A stretch of 22,713 nt of DNA from Girardia tigrina. Lineage: Eukaryota; Platyhelminthes; Tricladida; Dugesiidae. The DNA lies in NCBI GenBank assembly GCA_001938485.1, contig MQRK01170841.1:7837-30549 (forward strand), read 5' to 3'. The position numbers were made by a program, and so were the translations under genes. The notes beneath the pieces are model-generated. The model did no database searches. It saw only the letters and a program-made list of their open reading frames with translations, and was not told the origin of the DNA. This document shows, piece after piece, positions 9,754 to 17,853 of this stretch. The stretch's first letter is position 1. Every line of letters starts with the position of its first letter.

Positions 9754-10685
9754 TTAAATACACTATTTCCAGAAATAGATCAAGAAAGACTGATATTATA
9801 TCAAAAGATATAATAAAAATTAAAATTAATTACAACCGTTCTTAAATCATAAAATATCTATTTGTAAAACTTAATTTAACCAAATTTTAAATTATTTTCT
9901 TATTTTTCTTTTCTTGATATTAATGAAATATTTTTTTTACAAATTTTAAAAATAAAAGATTATATTTTAAAATTGACAACTAAAAAATGAAACTTTAAAA
10001 GTTTTAAAATAACAAGTGACAACCGTAAAAGAAAAATAAACATTTCTTTATTTTATGTTTAATTTAAATTAAATAAAATTAATTTTCTAAATATTATTCA
10101 ATTAATTTTTCTTAAAAAAAAACAAAAACTGTCACATTAATCAAAAGATATAAAACTTGTAAAATTTTAATAAATTTTATTTTCCATTTGTGTATTTAAA
10201 TTGGAGTGAAAACGACGATCCCGGGAATGTTTTGCTGGGTTTCATTGCTGATAATCTTTTTTTAATTTGATAAATCTGATAAATGTAATTAGATTTATTT
10301 CTTTGTAGTATTTTCCTGTGCTAAAATCGCTGTTAGTTTTATCCCCATAAATTACCATAATTCTCTATTAACGATCTCAGACTGGCAAGTTCCATGGTTT
10401 AATTATAATGATCAGTATATGTTACGGAATGGGAAAGGAATTAGGATAATTCTTACACCAACTGAATAACTCTGACGATAAATATTACTAAACAAATATA
10501 TTTATTTCAATAACTTTTGGTAAATTTGTTAAATTACTGAAATATTTTATATATATGAAGTATAATAAAAATTAATCATTATAATAGTAATAGTAGTAGT
10601 AATAATAATTATTATTATTGTTTTTGCTCGATTTCACCTCGGCCGCGTCCGGGTCCATAGGGACGGAGGTGATTCCGCCAATAGA
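9754..10685. other. AT-rich stretch with small repeats
   Basis: Very AT-rich up to about 10200. A trinucleotide-like run (taatagtaatagtagtag and onward into taat repeats) lies at about 10580-10620. No gene seen. Confidence 0.45.
10635..10674. repeat. GC-rich hairpin
   Basis: Arms tcacctcggccgcgtcc and ggacggaggtga are inverted with a loop of about ten bases; they pair except for short bulges. The composition contrasts sharply with the AT-rich flanks. It may be the end of an unknown element. Confidence 0.65.
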
Positions 10686-10697
10686 AGAATGAGCAGA

Positions 10698-10903
10698 AAA
10701 TATTCATACACAGGAACTTGATCCCTTTCAACTAAAACGTTTCTTTCGGTTTCAAAACGCATCCTTAGATAAACTGTCCAAAATCCATGTGTATCTACAC
10801 ATACCAGTATTCTTTAAACTGCATAAGATGTCATGTAGACAAAATCTTTTTATGCTGGATGCAATCGACCAGTCTCTTGTTCGAGTGAGTGAAAGAATCT
10901 TTT
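10698..10903 (+). other. Unrecognised open frame
   Basis: About 65 codons are open on the plus strand without an early ATG, with phrases such as LDPFQLKRFFRFQNASLDKL and LFMLDAIDQSLVRVSERIF. Composition is more protein-like than most chance frames here, but I recognise no family. Confidence 0.18.
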
Positions 10904-10986
10904 AACATTTCTCACAACATTTTCATATGATATCAAAGTAGGGAGAAAATTGGCATTCTGCCCCACACCCCTCCGGGGGGTCACCC

Positions 10987-11130
10987 GTTGCCATGGAAAC
11001 GGTTTCGATTACCATAGCAACGGTAACCAAGGGACGTTTTTCATTAGCAACGGATACATTGATTCAAGGCGGTTGTAACCATGGTAATGGTTACCGTATT
11101 CATAGCAACCAAGATCCATTCCCTAGCAAC
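10987..11130. promoter_or_regulatory. Cluster of RFX X-box-like motifs
   Basis: GTTGCCATGGAAAC (10987-11000) and ATTACCATAGCAAC (11008-11021) both fit the X-box pattern RYYNYYATRRNRAC bound by RFX factors. A palindromic relative, GTAACCATGGTAAT then GGTTACC, lies at 11075-11095. Half-sites (tagcaac) occur at 11045, 11103 and 11124. The motif match is direct; binding is not shown. The cluster may belong to a host promoter or be part of a repeat. Confidence 0.5.
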
Positions 11131-11139
11131 AGTAGAAAG

Positions 11140-11605
11140 AAGTTCTAATCGATCACTGCACTGTGCCTAAATCGATATTTTTAAAGTGCTGATCAATAGT
11201 ACACATTGTGCCGCACATTTCTAATGTGCTAGCACAGTGCTTTTGAAGTTTCACATGTGCAAAAGTTCAAAAATTAATACATAAAATTTCTTAAAAGTAC
11301 TAGTGTCAAAAATCGATATCATATGTTTGATGCACATTTAGATTCTTTATCTGAATGTGCAATTAGAATTTTCATATATTGATTATTTTTTCCTATAATT
11401 AACGTAATGTGCAAATTTACACAAAATGCACATCGATTTTAGAGGTACAAGGAGCAGAATATCAAAAAAGTGCTGATGCACTTGAAACCATATATGCACA
11501 TTCAGATTCCACATCAACATTTTCGAAAAGTGCTGAAATATCGATTTTTTCGAATATTTCTGAAATTCTCAAAAAAGTGCTTAAAAATCGATTTTTTCGT
11601 ATATA
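11140..11605. repeat. Array of short GTGC/GCAC and ATCGAT motifs
   Basis: About sixteen GTGC or GCAC words, many as aaagtgct or atgtgca, and about six ATCGAT words are scattered at short intervals. Two longer direct copies (aaagtgctgaaatatcgatt versus aaagtgcttaaaaatcgatt, both followed by ttttcg) start at 11527 and 11574. The array ends about 300 bases before the first Polinton gene. Confidence 0.6.
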
Positions 11606-11655
11606 TATGAAACCCATGTGTTATATGTATGTTGTTTACCATAAAACAATACGTC

Positions 11656-11728
11656 ATGAATCACCTAATGTACCTCATCAACAATCACAAGTATCTTGGT
11701 TACCCTAACCAAGATACATAACCTTTTA
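11656..11728 (+). repeat. Palindrome-bearing repeat unit, copy 1
   Basis: The unit starts with cacctaatgtacct and contains the palindrome gtatcttggtta-ccc-taaccaagatac, then catacc-like sequence. Copy 2 at 11796-11877 shares catctaatgtacct, agtaccttggttaccgtaacc and atacataac. The two starts are about 142 bases apart. Confidence 0.6.
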
Positions 11729-11795
11729 TATGTGAAAACGACAGGTAAAAACTCCTATTATACTTAAACGTGCATAGACATTATACAAAACATCT

Positions 11796-11877
11796 GCATA
11801 ATCATCTAATGTACCTGAGCCTAAGCATCAACCATCAAAAGTACCTTGGTTACCGTAACCATTATACATAACTTCCA
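11796..11877 (+). repeat. Palindrome-bearing repeat unit, copy 2
   Basis: This is a diverged copy of 11656-11728 with the central ttggttaccgtaacc retained and the outer palindrome arms decayed. It ends about 30 bases before the first Polinton reading frame, so it may be part of the element's terminal or control region. Confidence 0.6.
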
Positions 11878-11909
11878 AATTGTACACCTTATTTTTATTT
11901 TTATAGTAT

Positions 11910-12359
11910 TTGCAATATGTTAACAACAATAATATAAACAAAATTGTGATATACAGTACATTAAACTATGGACAATACTACAATTTTGTGGTTGAACCAC
12001 GAATAGACACGATTATTGAAGAAAATGAGGATGAAAGTGAGCAAATAGACACTTCAATTCAAGAAGGGCTTTGTGTATGTGATTATCTTGATGAGGTAGC
12101 AAAAGGTAAAGAAGTTACACCACTCTTTAATTCAGACAATGAGGATGAAAGTGAACAAATAAATAGATTTGAAGCTATTCCAGAGAATGAAATTGAACAA
12201 AAGGACGATGAAATTGAGCAAATAGACGATTCAAACAAAAAATGTCCTTGTGTGTGCGATTATCTTGATGAGGTGTTTACAAAGGAAGATATTACGCGAT
12301 TTTTGAATTTAGACAATAAAGAAGATTTAAGAAACTTGATGATTATTAAAATTTGTTGA
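11910..12359 (+). CDS. Acidic protein with duplicated CVCDYLDEV motif (Polinton accessory)
   Basis: About 149 codons, very rich in Asp and Glu. Two related blocks of about 40 residues each carry CVCDYLDEV, at about residues 55 and 113, preceded by SEQID/IEQID and followed by an acidic linker. I do not recognise a family. A pyrimidine-rich run ending in ttatag stands just before the frame (11889-11906) and looks like a splice acceptor, so part of the protein may be encoded upstream. The paired cysteines could bind metal or form disulfides. Its place at the head of the Polinton gene block and on the same strand suggests it belongs to the element. Small acidic proteins at the ends of such elements are often host-interaction proteins, which is inference. 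Confidence 0.45.
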   Translation: MQYVNNNNINKIVIYSTLNYGQYYNFVVEPRIDTIIEENEDESEQIDTSIQEGLCVCDYLDEVAKGKEVTPLFNSDNEDESEQINRFEAIPENEIEQKDDEIEQIDDSNKKCPCVCDYLDEVFTKEDITRFLNLDNKEDLRNLMIIKIC

Positions 12360-12444
12360 TAAAGGTTGTATTGTTGTGTTAATAAATCTTGTTTTAAATT
12401 AGTTTTAACTCTATAAACATAGACAGGCTAATACATAGGTTAAA

Positions 12445-12696
12445 ATGGATTTAGAAGCAGAAATTAAACGTCTTACTAATGAAATATGTAATGTTAAAAT
12501 TGATTGCATACAATTCCTTAATGAAATATCACGTTATCAACGTTTGACCAAAGAAGATTACATAGAACTTGTTGTGCGAACCATATGCATTAAAGACATT
12601 AAAACTGAATTGAGAAATAAACAGAGGAATGTTTTACTTTTGTGCAGCATTCTAACTGGCTCACTTGTAATATTATTATCAAGATTTATAGATTAA
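12445..12696 (+). CDS. Small tail-anchored protein (Polinton accessory)
   Basis: Starts at a clear ATG (12445) and encodes 83 residues. Residues 1-60 are hydrophilic with a likely helical, partly coiled-coil pattern (MDLEAEIKRLTNEI). Residues 62-83, NVLLLCSILTGSLVILLSRF, form one hydrophobic helix at the very end, which is the layout of a tail-anchored membrane protein. No family is recognised. It lies between the acidic repeat protein and the packaging ATPase, all on the plus strand. Possible roles are membrane attachment during virion assembly or exit, by analogy only. Confidence 0.5.
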   Translation: MDLEAEIKRLTNEICNVKIDCIQFLNEISRYQRLTKEDYIELVVRTICIKDIKTELRNKQRNVLLLCSILTGSLVILLSRFID

Positions 12697-12822
12697 TAAA
12701 TAGTTTTACATGTTATTGATGTTATAAATAATTTATGCTAAAACATTTACAATGTGTGGGTAATACCAACATAATTTGTACGTGCTATAAACGAAATGAG
12801 AGCATACACATACAATTAAAAA

Positions 12823-13418
12823 TGAATCTCAACAACAATACTGTAGTTGGACCAAGTGTTAGTTGAATTAAAGTGGTAGTGGAAAAAACACATTTTGTAT
12901 GTCAGTTATTGCAGAGAAATGACATGTTTAAAAGAATATATTGGCATCAAGGTGGAGGAGGTGAAAGTGGACTAACTGAATATGAATTTTTTAAATTAAA
13001 AGGTGTTAAGATTATTAATGGATTTGATGAAAACTGGACTTCACGTCTCCAAAAGGGAGATGTTACTGTAATTGATGATCTTTTCCAAAAGGCAAATAAG
13101 GAGAAAGATTATACCAGTTTATTTACAAAAATTGCCAGATTTTAAGAAGTGACGGTTATATTCATAACTCAAAATCTTTTTCATCAAGGAGGTAATCATC
13201 GAACGAGGAATTTAAATGTTCATTACTTGGTAATATTCAAGAATCCACGAGATAAAGCTGTAGCTGATTATTTAACTAGACAAGCGTTTCCTCATGTTAA
13301 GAAGTATTTTATAGATTCATTCATGGATACAACATGTAAACCGTATGGATACCTTTTCATAGACTTTACTCAAGAATTTCCTGATGATCAACGACTAAAA
13401 AAATCTATTTCATACTAA
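12823..13418 (+). pseudogene. Packaging ATPase (FtsK/HerA type) of the Polinton
   Basis: This is the genome-packaging ATPase of Polintons and related viruses, which drives DNA into the capsid. A Walker A-like region begins near 12838 (VVGPS). Walker B-like VTVIDDLF lies at about 13060-13085. The family signature NLFHQGG...RTRNLN and NPRDKAVADYLTRQAFP follows at about 13170-13290, with the conserved C-terminal part (YLFIDFTQE) at about 13350. Length is close to the usual 200 or so residues. It belongs to the broken Polinton and is itself broken. Confidence 0.82.
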
Positions 13419-13450
13419 ATACATTACATTGTATAAGCAAAAGTTATGAT

Positions 13451-13675
13451 GTGAATATATTAATTATGAATTTTACCAATGTATATGTTAAAATCAAACC
13501 AAAGAGGGTTTCTGAAACGAAATCAAAGAAGTTAGATTTAAAGAAATCAAATAAAGTTTCTTTAAAGCAGTCAAATAATCAAAAGTCTATCTATGAAACT
13601 ATAGCAAAAGTAATGGCTGCGCGAAAATACTTTGAGAAAATACCACAGACATGGAGACTAGTATAAACAGTATAT
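13451..13675 (+). pseudogene. Lysine-rich small protein (Polinton)
   Basis: A short, strongly basic reading frame (ETKSKKLDLKKSNKVSLKQS) follows the ATPase. I do not recognise it firmly. A basic protein in this position could be a DNA-condensing core protein, but no motif shows this. Confidence 0.3.
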
Positions 13676-13696
13676 AGAGCAGTTAGATTTTTTAGA

Positions 13697-13920
13697 TGAT
13701 GATGCACATTACTAGAAGTATTCCATATTTTGAAGCATTATTAAAAAGCGGAACAAATAGATGAGATCTATTACATAAGTTCCCAGCATTTGTACAGAAG
13801 GATTTCATTGAAGTTCTGATGAATATTGTGGCTGGTAATGTAAAAATTGGCAATTACAAAAGGTCATTGAAGAAGTATCAAGATACATTGCTAAAATATT
13901 CAAGGCAAGGGCATTGAAAA
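13697..13920 (+). pseudogene. Small conserved Polinton protein
   Basis: The phrase FPAFVQKDFIEVLMNIV, followed by GNVKIGNYKRSLKKYQDTL, fits a small protein common in Polintons and adintovirus-like elements (pattern: hydrophobic helix, N-V-x-I/L, then K/R-rich tail). Its role is unknown; a link to adenoviral core or cement proteins has not been shown as far as I know. It lies between the ATPase and the hydrophobic protein. Confidence 0.45.
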
Positions 13921-14034
13921 CAAAACTATATATTCTTAATCAAAGATTTATCACCTACAAAATCAAATACAAATTATTTTAATGCAAAAGTATTACATGA
14001 AATAAAGAAAAAGAAACAATATCAGTAAAGAAAT

Positions 14035-14193
14035 CCAGACGGTGATGGTTTCGTATGAGCTGCATTAATACCATTCTTTCAATGGCTTGCCAGTTTTATT
14101 GTTCCAGCAGTTGCAAGTGGAACTATATCATATGGTACGAAAAAGGCATTAGATGCCATTGAAAATGATGCTAATACTAAAAAACAAATATAA
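14035..14193 (+). pseudogene. Short hydrophobic/amphipathic protein (Polinton, protein VI-like position)
   Basis: The frame contains LIPFFQWLASFIVPAVASG followed by YGTKKALDAI. Polintons carry small proteins of this sort, with glycine/alanine-rich hydrophobic segments ahead of a polar tail, and they have been compared with membrane-active minor virion proteins. The match is by pattern only. Confidence 0.35.
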
Positions 14194-14288
14194 ACGGTAA
14201 TTGAATTATTATATAAACGTTCGATATGGGCTCAACGTCTTCATTTCCTAATCTAGCATTGAATATTATAGTGCAACTGTTGTGTTGA

Positions 14289-15311
14289 TGGAAAAGATAT
14301 GGTTCAACCCCGAAGATCCAGCTGGTTTCGGAAGCGTATCAAAAATGGCAAAGGCATCAAAGACCAGCAAGATGGAGGCAGACAAGTGGTTGAGATAATA
14401 GTTGGCATATAGTCTCAACAAACCAATATTGAAGAGATTCCCAACGTGGAGGTACTTATCCAAGTCAGTGAATTGGATCTGGCAGATGAATTTAATGGAG
14501 ATGATTCCACATGCGAAAATCAATAAGAGATACAGATATATTCTGACCTGAAGTGATGTATTCAGTAGATATTCTCGTGCTGTACCTGTAAAGAGAAAAA
14601 CCGCAAAAGACATGGCTGTTACAATTCAAACAATGATGAAAAATGTTCAGCTTAAATTTATACAAACTGATTTAGGTAATGAATTCTACACTAGTAAAGT
14701 GAAGGCAATATTCGATAAGTATGGAATCAAACATTATTCAGTGTTTTCAACATATAAGGCATGTATTGTTGAACGATTCAATCGCACATTGAGAGGAAAG
14801 ATTACAAAATATGTAACACATATTGGTAAAAAAAGTATGGTATACGGTCTTACCTAAACTTATCAAAGGGTATAATAATACTCCACATCGGGGTTTGAAT
14901 GGTCTTCGTCCCGTGGATGTTACTAATGACATGTATAGTGCATTACAGAGTGATGCAAAGAAATATGAGAAGCCTAAATATAAAATTGGTGACTATTTTC
15001 GTATCAGTAAAGGAAGCACAACACCTTTTATCAAGAACTTTAACAATAATTGGAGTGATGAAGTTTTTCGAATAAGTGGAATAAATACAAGACAAATGCC
15101 TGTAATGTATGAGATTATAGATGATGATGTTGTTCAACGCAAGTTCTATACACAGGAATTATAGGTTCTTCCTGAAAAGCCTGATGTATATAGAGTTGAG
15201 AAAATCATCAAATCCAAGGGTAGTGGGAAAAGTAAACAATATTTAGTTAAATGGCATGGGTATAAAAATCCCAGTTGGATTACATCTAAAAATATAATCA
15301 AAATTCAATGA
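14289..15311 (+). pseudogene. Retroviral-type integrase with C-terminal chromodomain (Polinton INT)
   Basis: This is the Polinton integrase, which inserts the element DNA into the host genome. The N-terminal part has the family phrase IWFNPEDPAGFGSVSKMAKA (14295 on). The rve catalytic core shows VFSRYSRAVPVK near 14560, the second Asp in TDLGNEF (14666) and the Glu in VERFNRTLRGK (14770). Later come GYNNTPHRGLNGLRPVDVT (about 14871) and an SH3-like part with KIGDYFRISK (about 14982). The last 50 residues form a chromodomain: YRVEKIIKSKGSGKSKQ then YLVKWHGYKNPSW, ending ITSKNIIK. A chromodomain can read methylated histone H3 and steer insertion. The gene is part of a fossil and is broken. Confidence 0.9.
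15165..15311 (+). other. Chromodomain at the end of the integrase
   Basis: Pattern V-E-K-I-I...G-K-S-K-Q-Y-L-V-K-W-x-G-Y...S-W...N-I-I: the hallmark chromodomain residues are visible. The aromatic cage positions expected to hold methyl-lysine are Tyr near the start (YRVEKI), Trp in VKWHGY and an aromatic in the same motif. It is the same piece as found inverted at 709-855. Confidence 0.85.
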
Positions 15312-15396
15312 AATATTAACATGATTTGAGAAGTGAGTATTAATTCATTAAAATATAAAAACGAAATCAAGAAAATTTCGAGAACATTCTTGATTG

Positions 15397-16405
15397 ATGG
15401 ATTCATTTTATATGGTATTACCTAGCAATAGCTGTACGGATACTCAACCAGTCAATAGAGCAAGCAAATTCATTGTAGACTATGAGAACAGTATTAACCT
15501 GTCAGGAACATTGCAAGTGTCAATGACAGATGCATTGATTTATTACACTCCTGCAATAATACGAAAGGATTCTTATATAAAATATCAAAAGAAGTCCCAT
15601 GGTTTTGTAACTGAAACTGTTTCAATATCGTGTAAAGGACTGATATTGGAAATGAAACCTGAAACTCTAAAATGGATATCGATAAGTATCTATAAGAAAA
15701 GACTAATATCTAAATCAAGTCATGTTTTTATTGCTTCATTCAACAATGATAAGGAAGCTCAAGAATGGGGTTTACACTACGGAACATAATTATACAACAA
15801 CTGGAGAAAAGGAATTTATAGTAAAATCCTTTAATGAACTTTTAGAAAAAGATGTTTTGAACTCAAAGGTTTCCATAAAATTTAATATCGTTAATGGTCT
15901 CATTTTGGAAACATTTGTATTTAAAGAGGATATAAATCTAAACAGTTGTGAGAAAGTTGAAAGTCATCTCAAAACCAAATGTCAGAAAGTATTCAAGACC
16001 ATCAAATTGGAAGAAAATAATATTTTATCATTCACGTTCCAAGATTATATACAGAAAGTTGTTTTTGATAAACATTTAGCAATGGTTTTAGGTTTTACAA
16101 AAACTGAATTCAATCTTAAGGATGATAAAGGCGTATTCCCAATAAAATTGAATAATGCCTTCAATCAGATATACATCTATTCTAGTATTGTAGAGCCAAT
16201 AATGGTTGGATCAGATCGAGTACCTCTTTTAAAATGTATTTGGATAGATGGTTCAAAACACAAGCATGGAGAACCAGTATATTTTTCACCAGCTGTTCCC
16301 ATGTATTTACCTATTTCATCCATATGTATAAAAAAAATTGAAGTTAATATTCGTGATGATAGTGGGAGACCTATTGAGATTAGTTTGGAGCAAAAACTAT
16401 ATTAA
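15397..16405 (+). pseudogene. Penton-like minor capsid protein (Polinton mCP)
   Basis: This is the minor capsid protein expected to form the capsid vertices. The N-terminus carries FYMVLPSNS and ASKFIVDYENSINLSGTLQV, a signature shared by Polinton penton-like proteins. Further on, HLAMVLGFTKTEF (about 16074), IVEPIMVGSDRVPLL (about 16190), YFSPAVPMYLPIS (about 16280) and IRDDSGRPIEI (about 16350) match the second half of the family. Total coding length (about 335 residues) fits a full-size gene. Its first two thirds are repeated inverted at 1-623. I chose the ATG at 15397; an in-frame TTG precedes it. Part of the fossil element. Confidence 0.78.
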
Positions 16406-16426
16406 CTTTACATTTCAAGAAAATAC

Positions 16427-16648
16427 ATGATTGATAGAGATATTGTACAATTGTATTGTGGTTTTCTACAGGGCGGTAATCTTCCATACTGTAGAGGTAA
16501 ACGGTATGGAGGTAATTGGAAGGCGACATTAGGCAGATATGCGATTCCTATAATGAGAAATTTTGGTATACCTCTGGCAAAGATTGCTGGTAAAGCAATA
16601 TTACGTGCTGGTGAAAATATCTTGAATCGTACTAAAAAGTATTTTTGA
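16427..16648 (+). CDS. Small basic/hydrophobic protein between minor and major capsid genes
   Basis: 73 codons from an ATG. The sequence opens with a Gly/Tyr/Cys-rich segment (GFLQGGNLPYCRGKRYGG), then a hydrophobic basic helix region (LGRYAIPIMRNFGIPLAKIA) and a basic tail ending NRTKKYF. Short proteins with a GGx...RGxRYxxG opening, placed right before the major capsid gene, are usual in Polintons and have been compared with adenoviral minor core or membrane-active proteins. The exact role is unknown. Confidence 0.6.
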   Translation: MIDRDIVQLYCGFLQGGNLPYCRGKRYGGNWKATLGRYAIPIMRNFGIPLAKIAGKAILRAGENILNRTKKYF

Positions 16649-16654
16649 GTAGCC

Positions 16655-17395
16655 AAAATATCTCATACCAAATGTCAATATAACAATCAAGATTCATCAA
16701 AATGAAAGTAAAGTTATCTTTCTATATGAAAAGAGTGGTACTGAAATAGAGATTAAGCCTCAAATATATATTGAGAGTGCAAAGTTATTAATATGACGTG
16801 TTCGTACAACAGAATCAGTAAGATTGGCTCATATTATGGGTCTTGATAATCAAAATGCTATATATCCCATTCGAAAAGCAAGAATTGTTCAGTTTTCAAT
16901 TCCTAAAGGATCACATGGTGAATAAAAGGACAATCTGTTTAGTGATGAACGTTTACCAAAATCTTTATTGGTAACATTTCAAGATAGTAACAAAGTTAGC
17001 GGAGATTATGCATCATATTTCTCAGTATTTGACAACTGTAATATTAGCTCCCTAACCCTATCTTGAGGAATTGATTATAGAGATTCATATAAAATTGACT
17101 TTGAAAAAAATGATTTTACTGAAGCATACTACAAGTCTATAATATTGAACATGGTACTCATGAATAAAAATATGAATAATGGAATCACTATGGATGATTT
17201 CAAAACAAAATACTCCTACTTTACATTTGTCTTAGCACCTGATTTTGATGTTGATCAAATACAAATGCCACGAACAGGCAATTTAAAATTGGATTTAAGA
17301 TTACATAAGGATTAGATAAAGCAATTAAAATGTATTTATATGGAGTATTTGATAGTGAGATACAAATACGAAAAGATGGTACAGTTATTGTATAA
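16655..17395 (+). pseudogene. Major capsid protein (double jelly-roll), recognisable part
   Basis: This is the hexon-like major capsid protein of Polintons. Recognisable phrases in order are KPQIYIESAKLLI (about 16755), RTTESVRLAHIMGLDNQNA (about 16802), IYPIRKARIVQFSIPKG (about 16861), NLFSDERLPKSLLVTFQD (about 16933), NGITMDDFKTKYSYFTFVLA (about 17179) and TGNLKLDLRL (about 17275). In the family these belong to the later part of the protein, up to its C-terminus. I recognise no earlier part. It stands directly after the small basic protein, as usual. Part of the fossil element, broken. Confidence 0.8.
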
Positions 17396-17479
17396 ACACA
17401 GCATTGGAACTGAAAACATCAATTACGAACAGAAATAATATATGAAGTAAGTTGTATCTAAACCTTTTATATTTACATA

Positions 17480-17815
17480 TATAGTACATATCAGATTGAA
17501 AAAGTACTGAAAGGATATCCTCAATTTTGTTGAGTATATTCATTGGATAAAGTTCCAGATTATCTACTCGATGGAGGATATGTAATTAATACTCAGTCTG
17601 CTAATTTACCAGGAGATCACTGGATTGCAATACAGATGACTTCAAATCTTATTCAAGTATTCGATCCACTTGGGATGTATTACCCATCAATGTTGGTAAC
17701 AAAATTGGAACGAATGCAACAATCTGTCATATATAATGATGTAATGTATCAAAATCCACAAACATTTCTTTGTGGAAATTATTGTATAGACTGGCTTAAA
17801 CGCCAATTGTTATAA
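17480..17815 (+). pseudogene. Adenovirus-type cysteine protease (Polinton PRO)
   Basis: This is the maturation protease of the C5/Ulp1-like fold that cleaves capsid precursors. The catalytic His lies in GDHWIAI (17603-17623), the acidic partner in FDPLG (about 17660), and the nucleophilic Cys in FLCGNYCIDWL (17766-17798), with spacing typical of the family. The protein is short (about 100-110 residues from the first recognisable part), which is usual for Polinton proteases. It follows the major capsid gene. Part of the fossil element. Confidence 0.85.
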
Positions 17816-17853
17816 ACAAAGTTGATATGTTAATAAATTGCTATTGTTGAAAA

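Noticed and set aside
11409-11708. Plus-strand open frame of about 99 codons before the Polinton genes
   Set aside because: It runs through the GTGC/ATCGAT array and into a palindromic repeat; the product reflects the repeats and resembles no protein.
11910-12359. CVCDYLDEV as an LxCxE retinoblastoma-binding motif
   Set aside because: The order of residues does not give L-x-C-x-E in either copy, so the oncoprotein-like reading is not supported.
14266-14613. Minus-strand open frame of about 115 codons
   Set aside because: It is the antisense shadow of the integrase N-terminal region, whose plus-strand residues match the family.
14747-15137. Minus-strand open frames
   Set aside because: Antisense shadows of the integrase C-terminal part.
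1-16019. The inverted pair 1-941 and 15079-16019 as terminal inverted repeats of one large Polinton
   Set aside because: The repeated sequence is internal coding sequence (integrase end and penton-like gene), the pair does not lie at the outer ends of the gene block, and a MULE, an LTR-like block and other repeats lie between the copies.
16408-16656. Minus-strand open frame
   Set aside because: Antisense of the small basic/hydrophobic protein, which has the family pattern on the plus strand.
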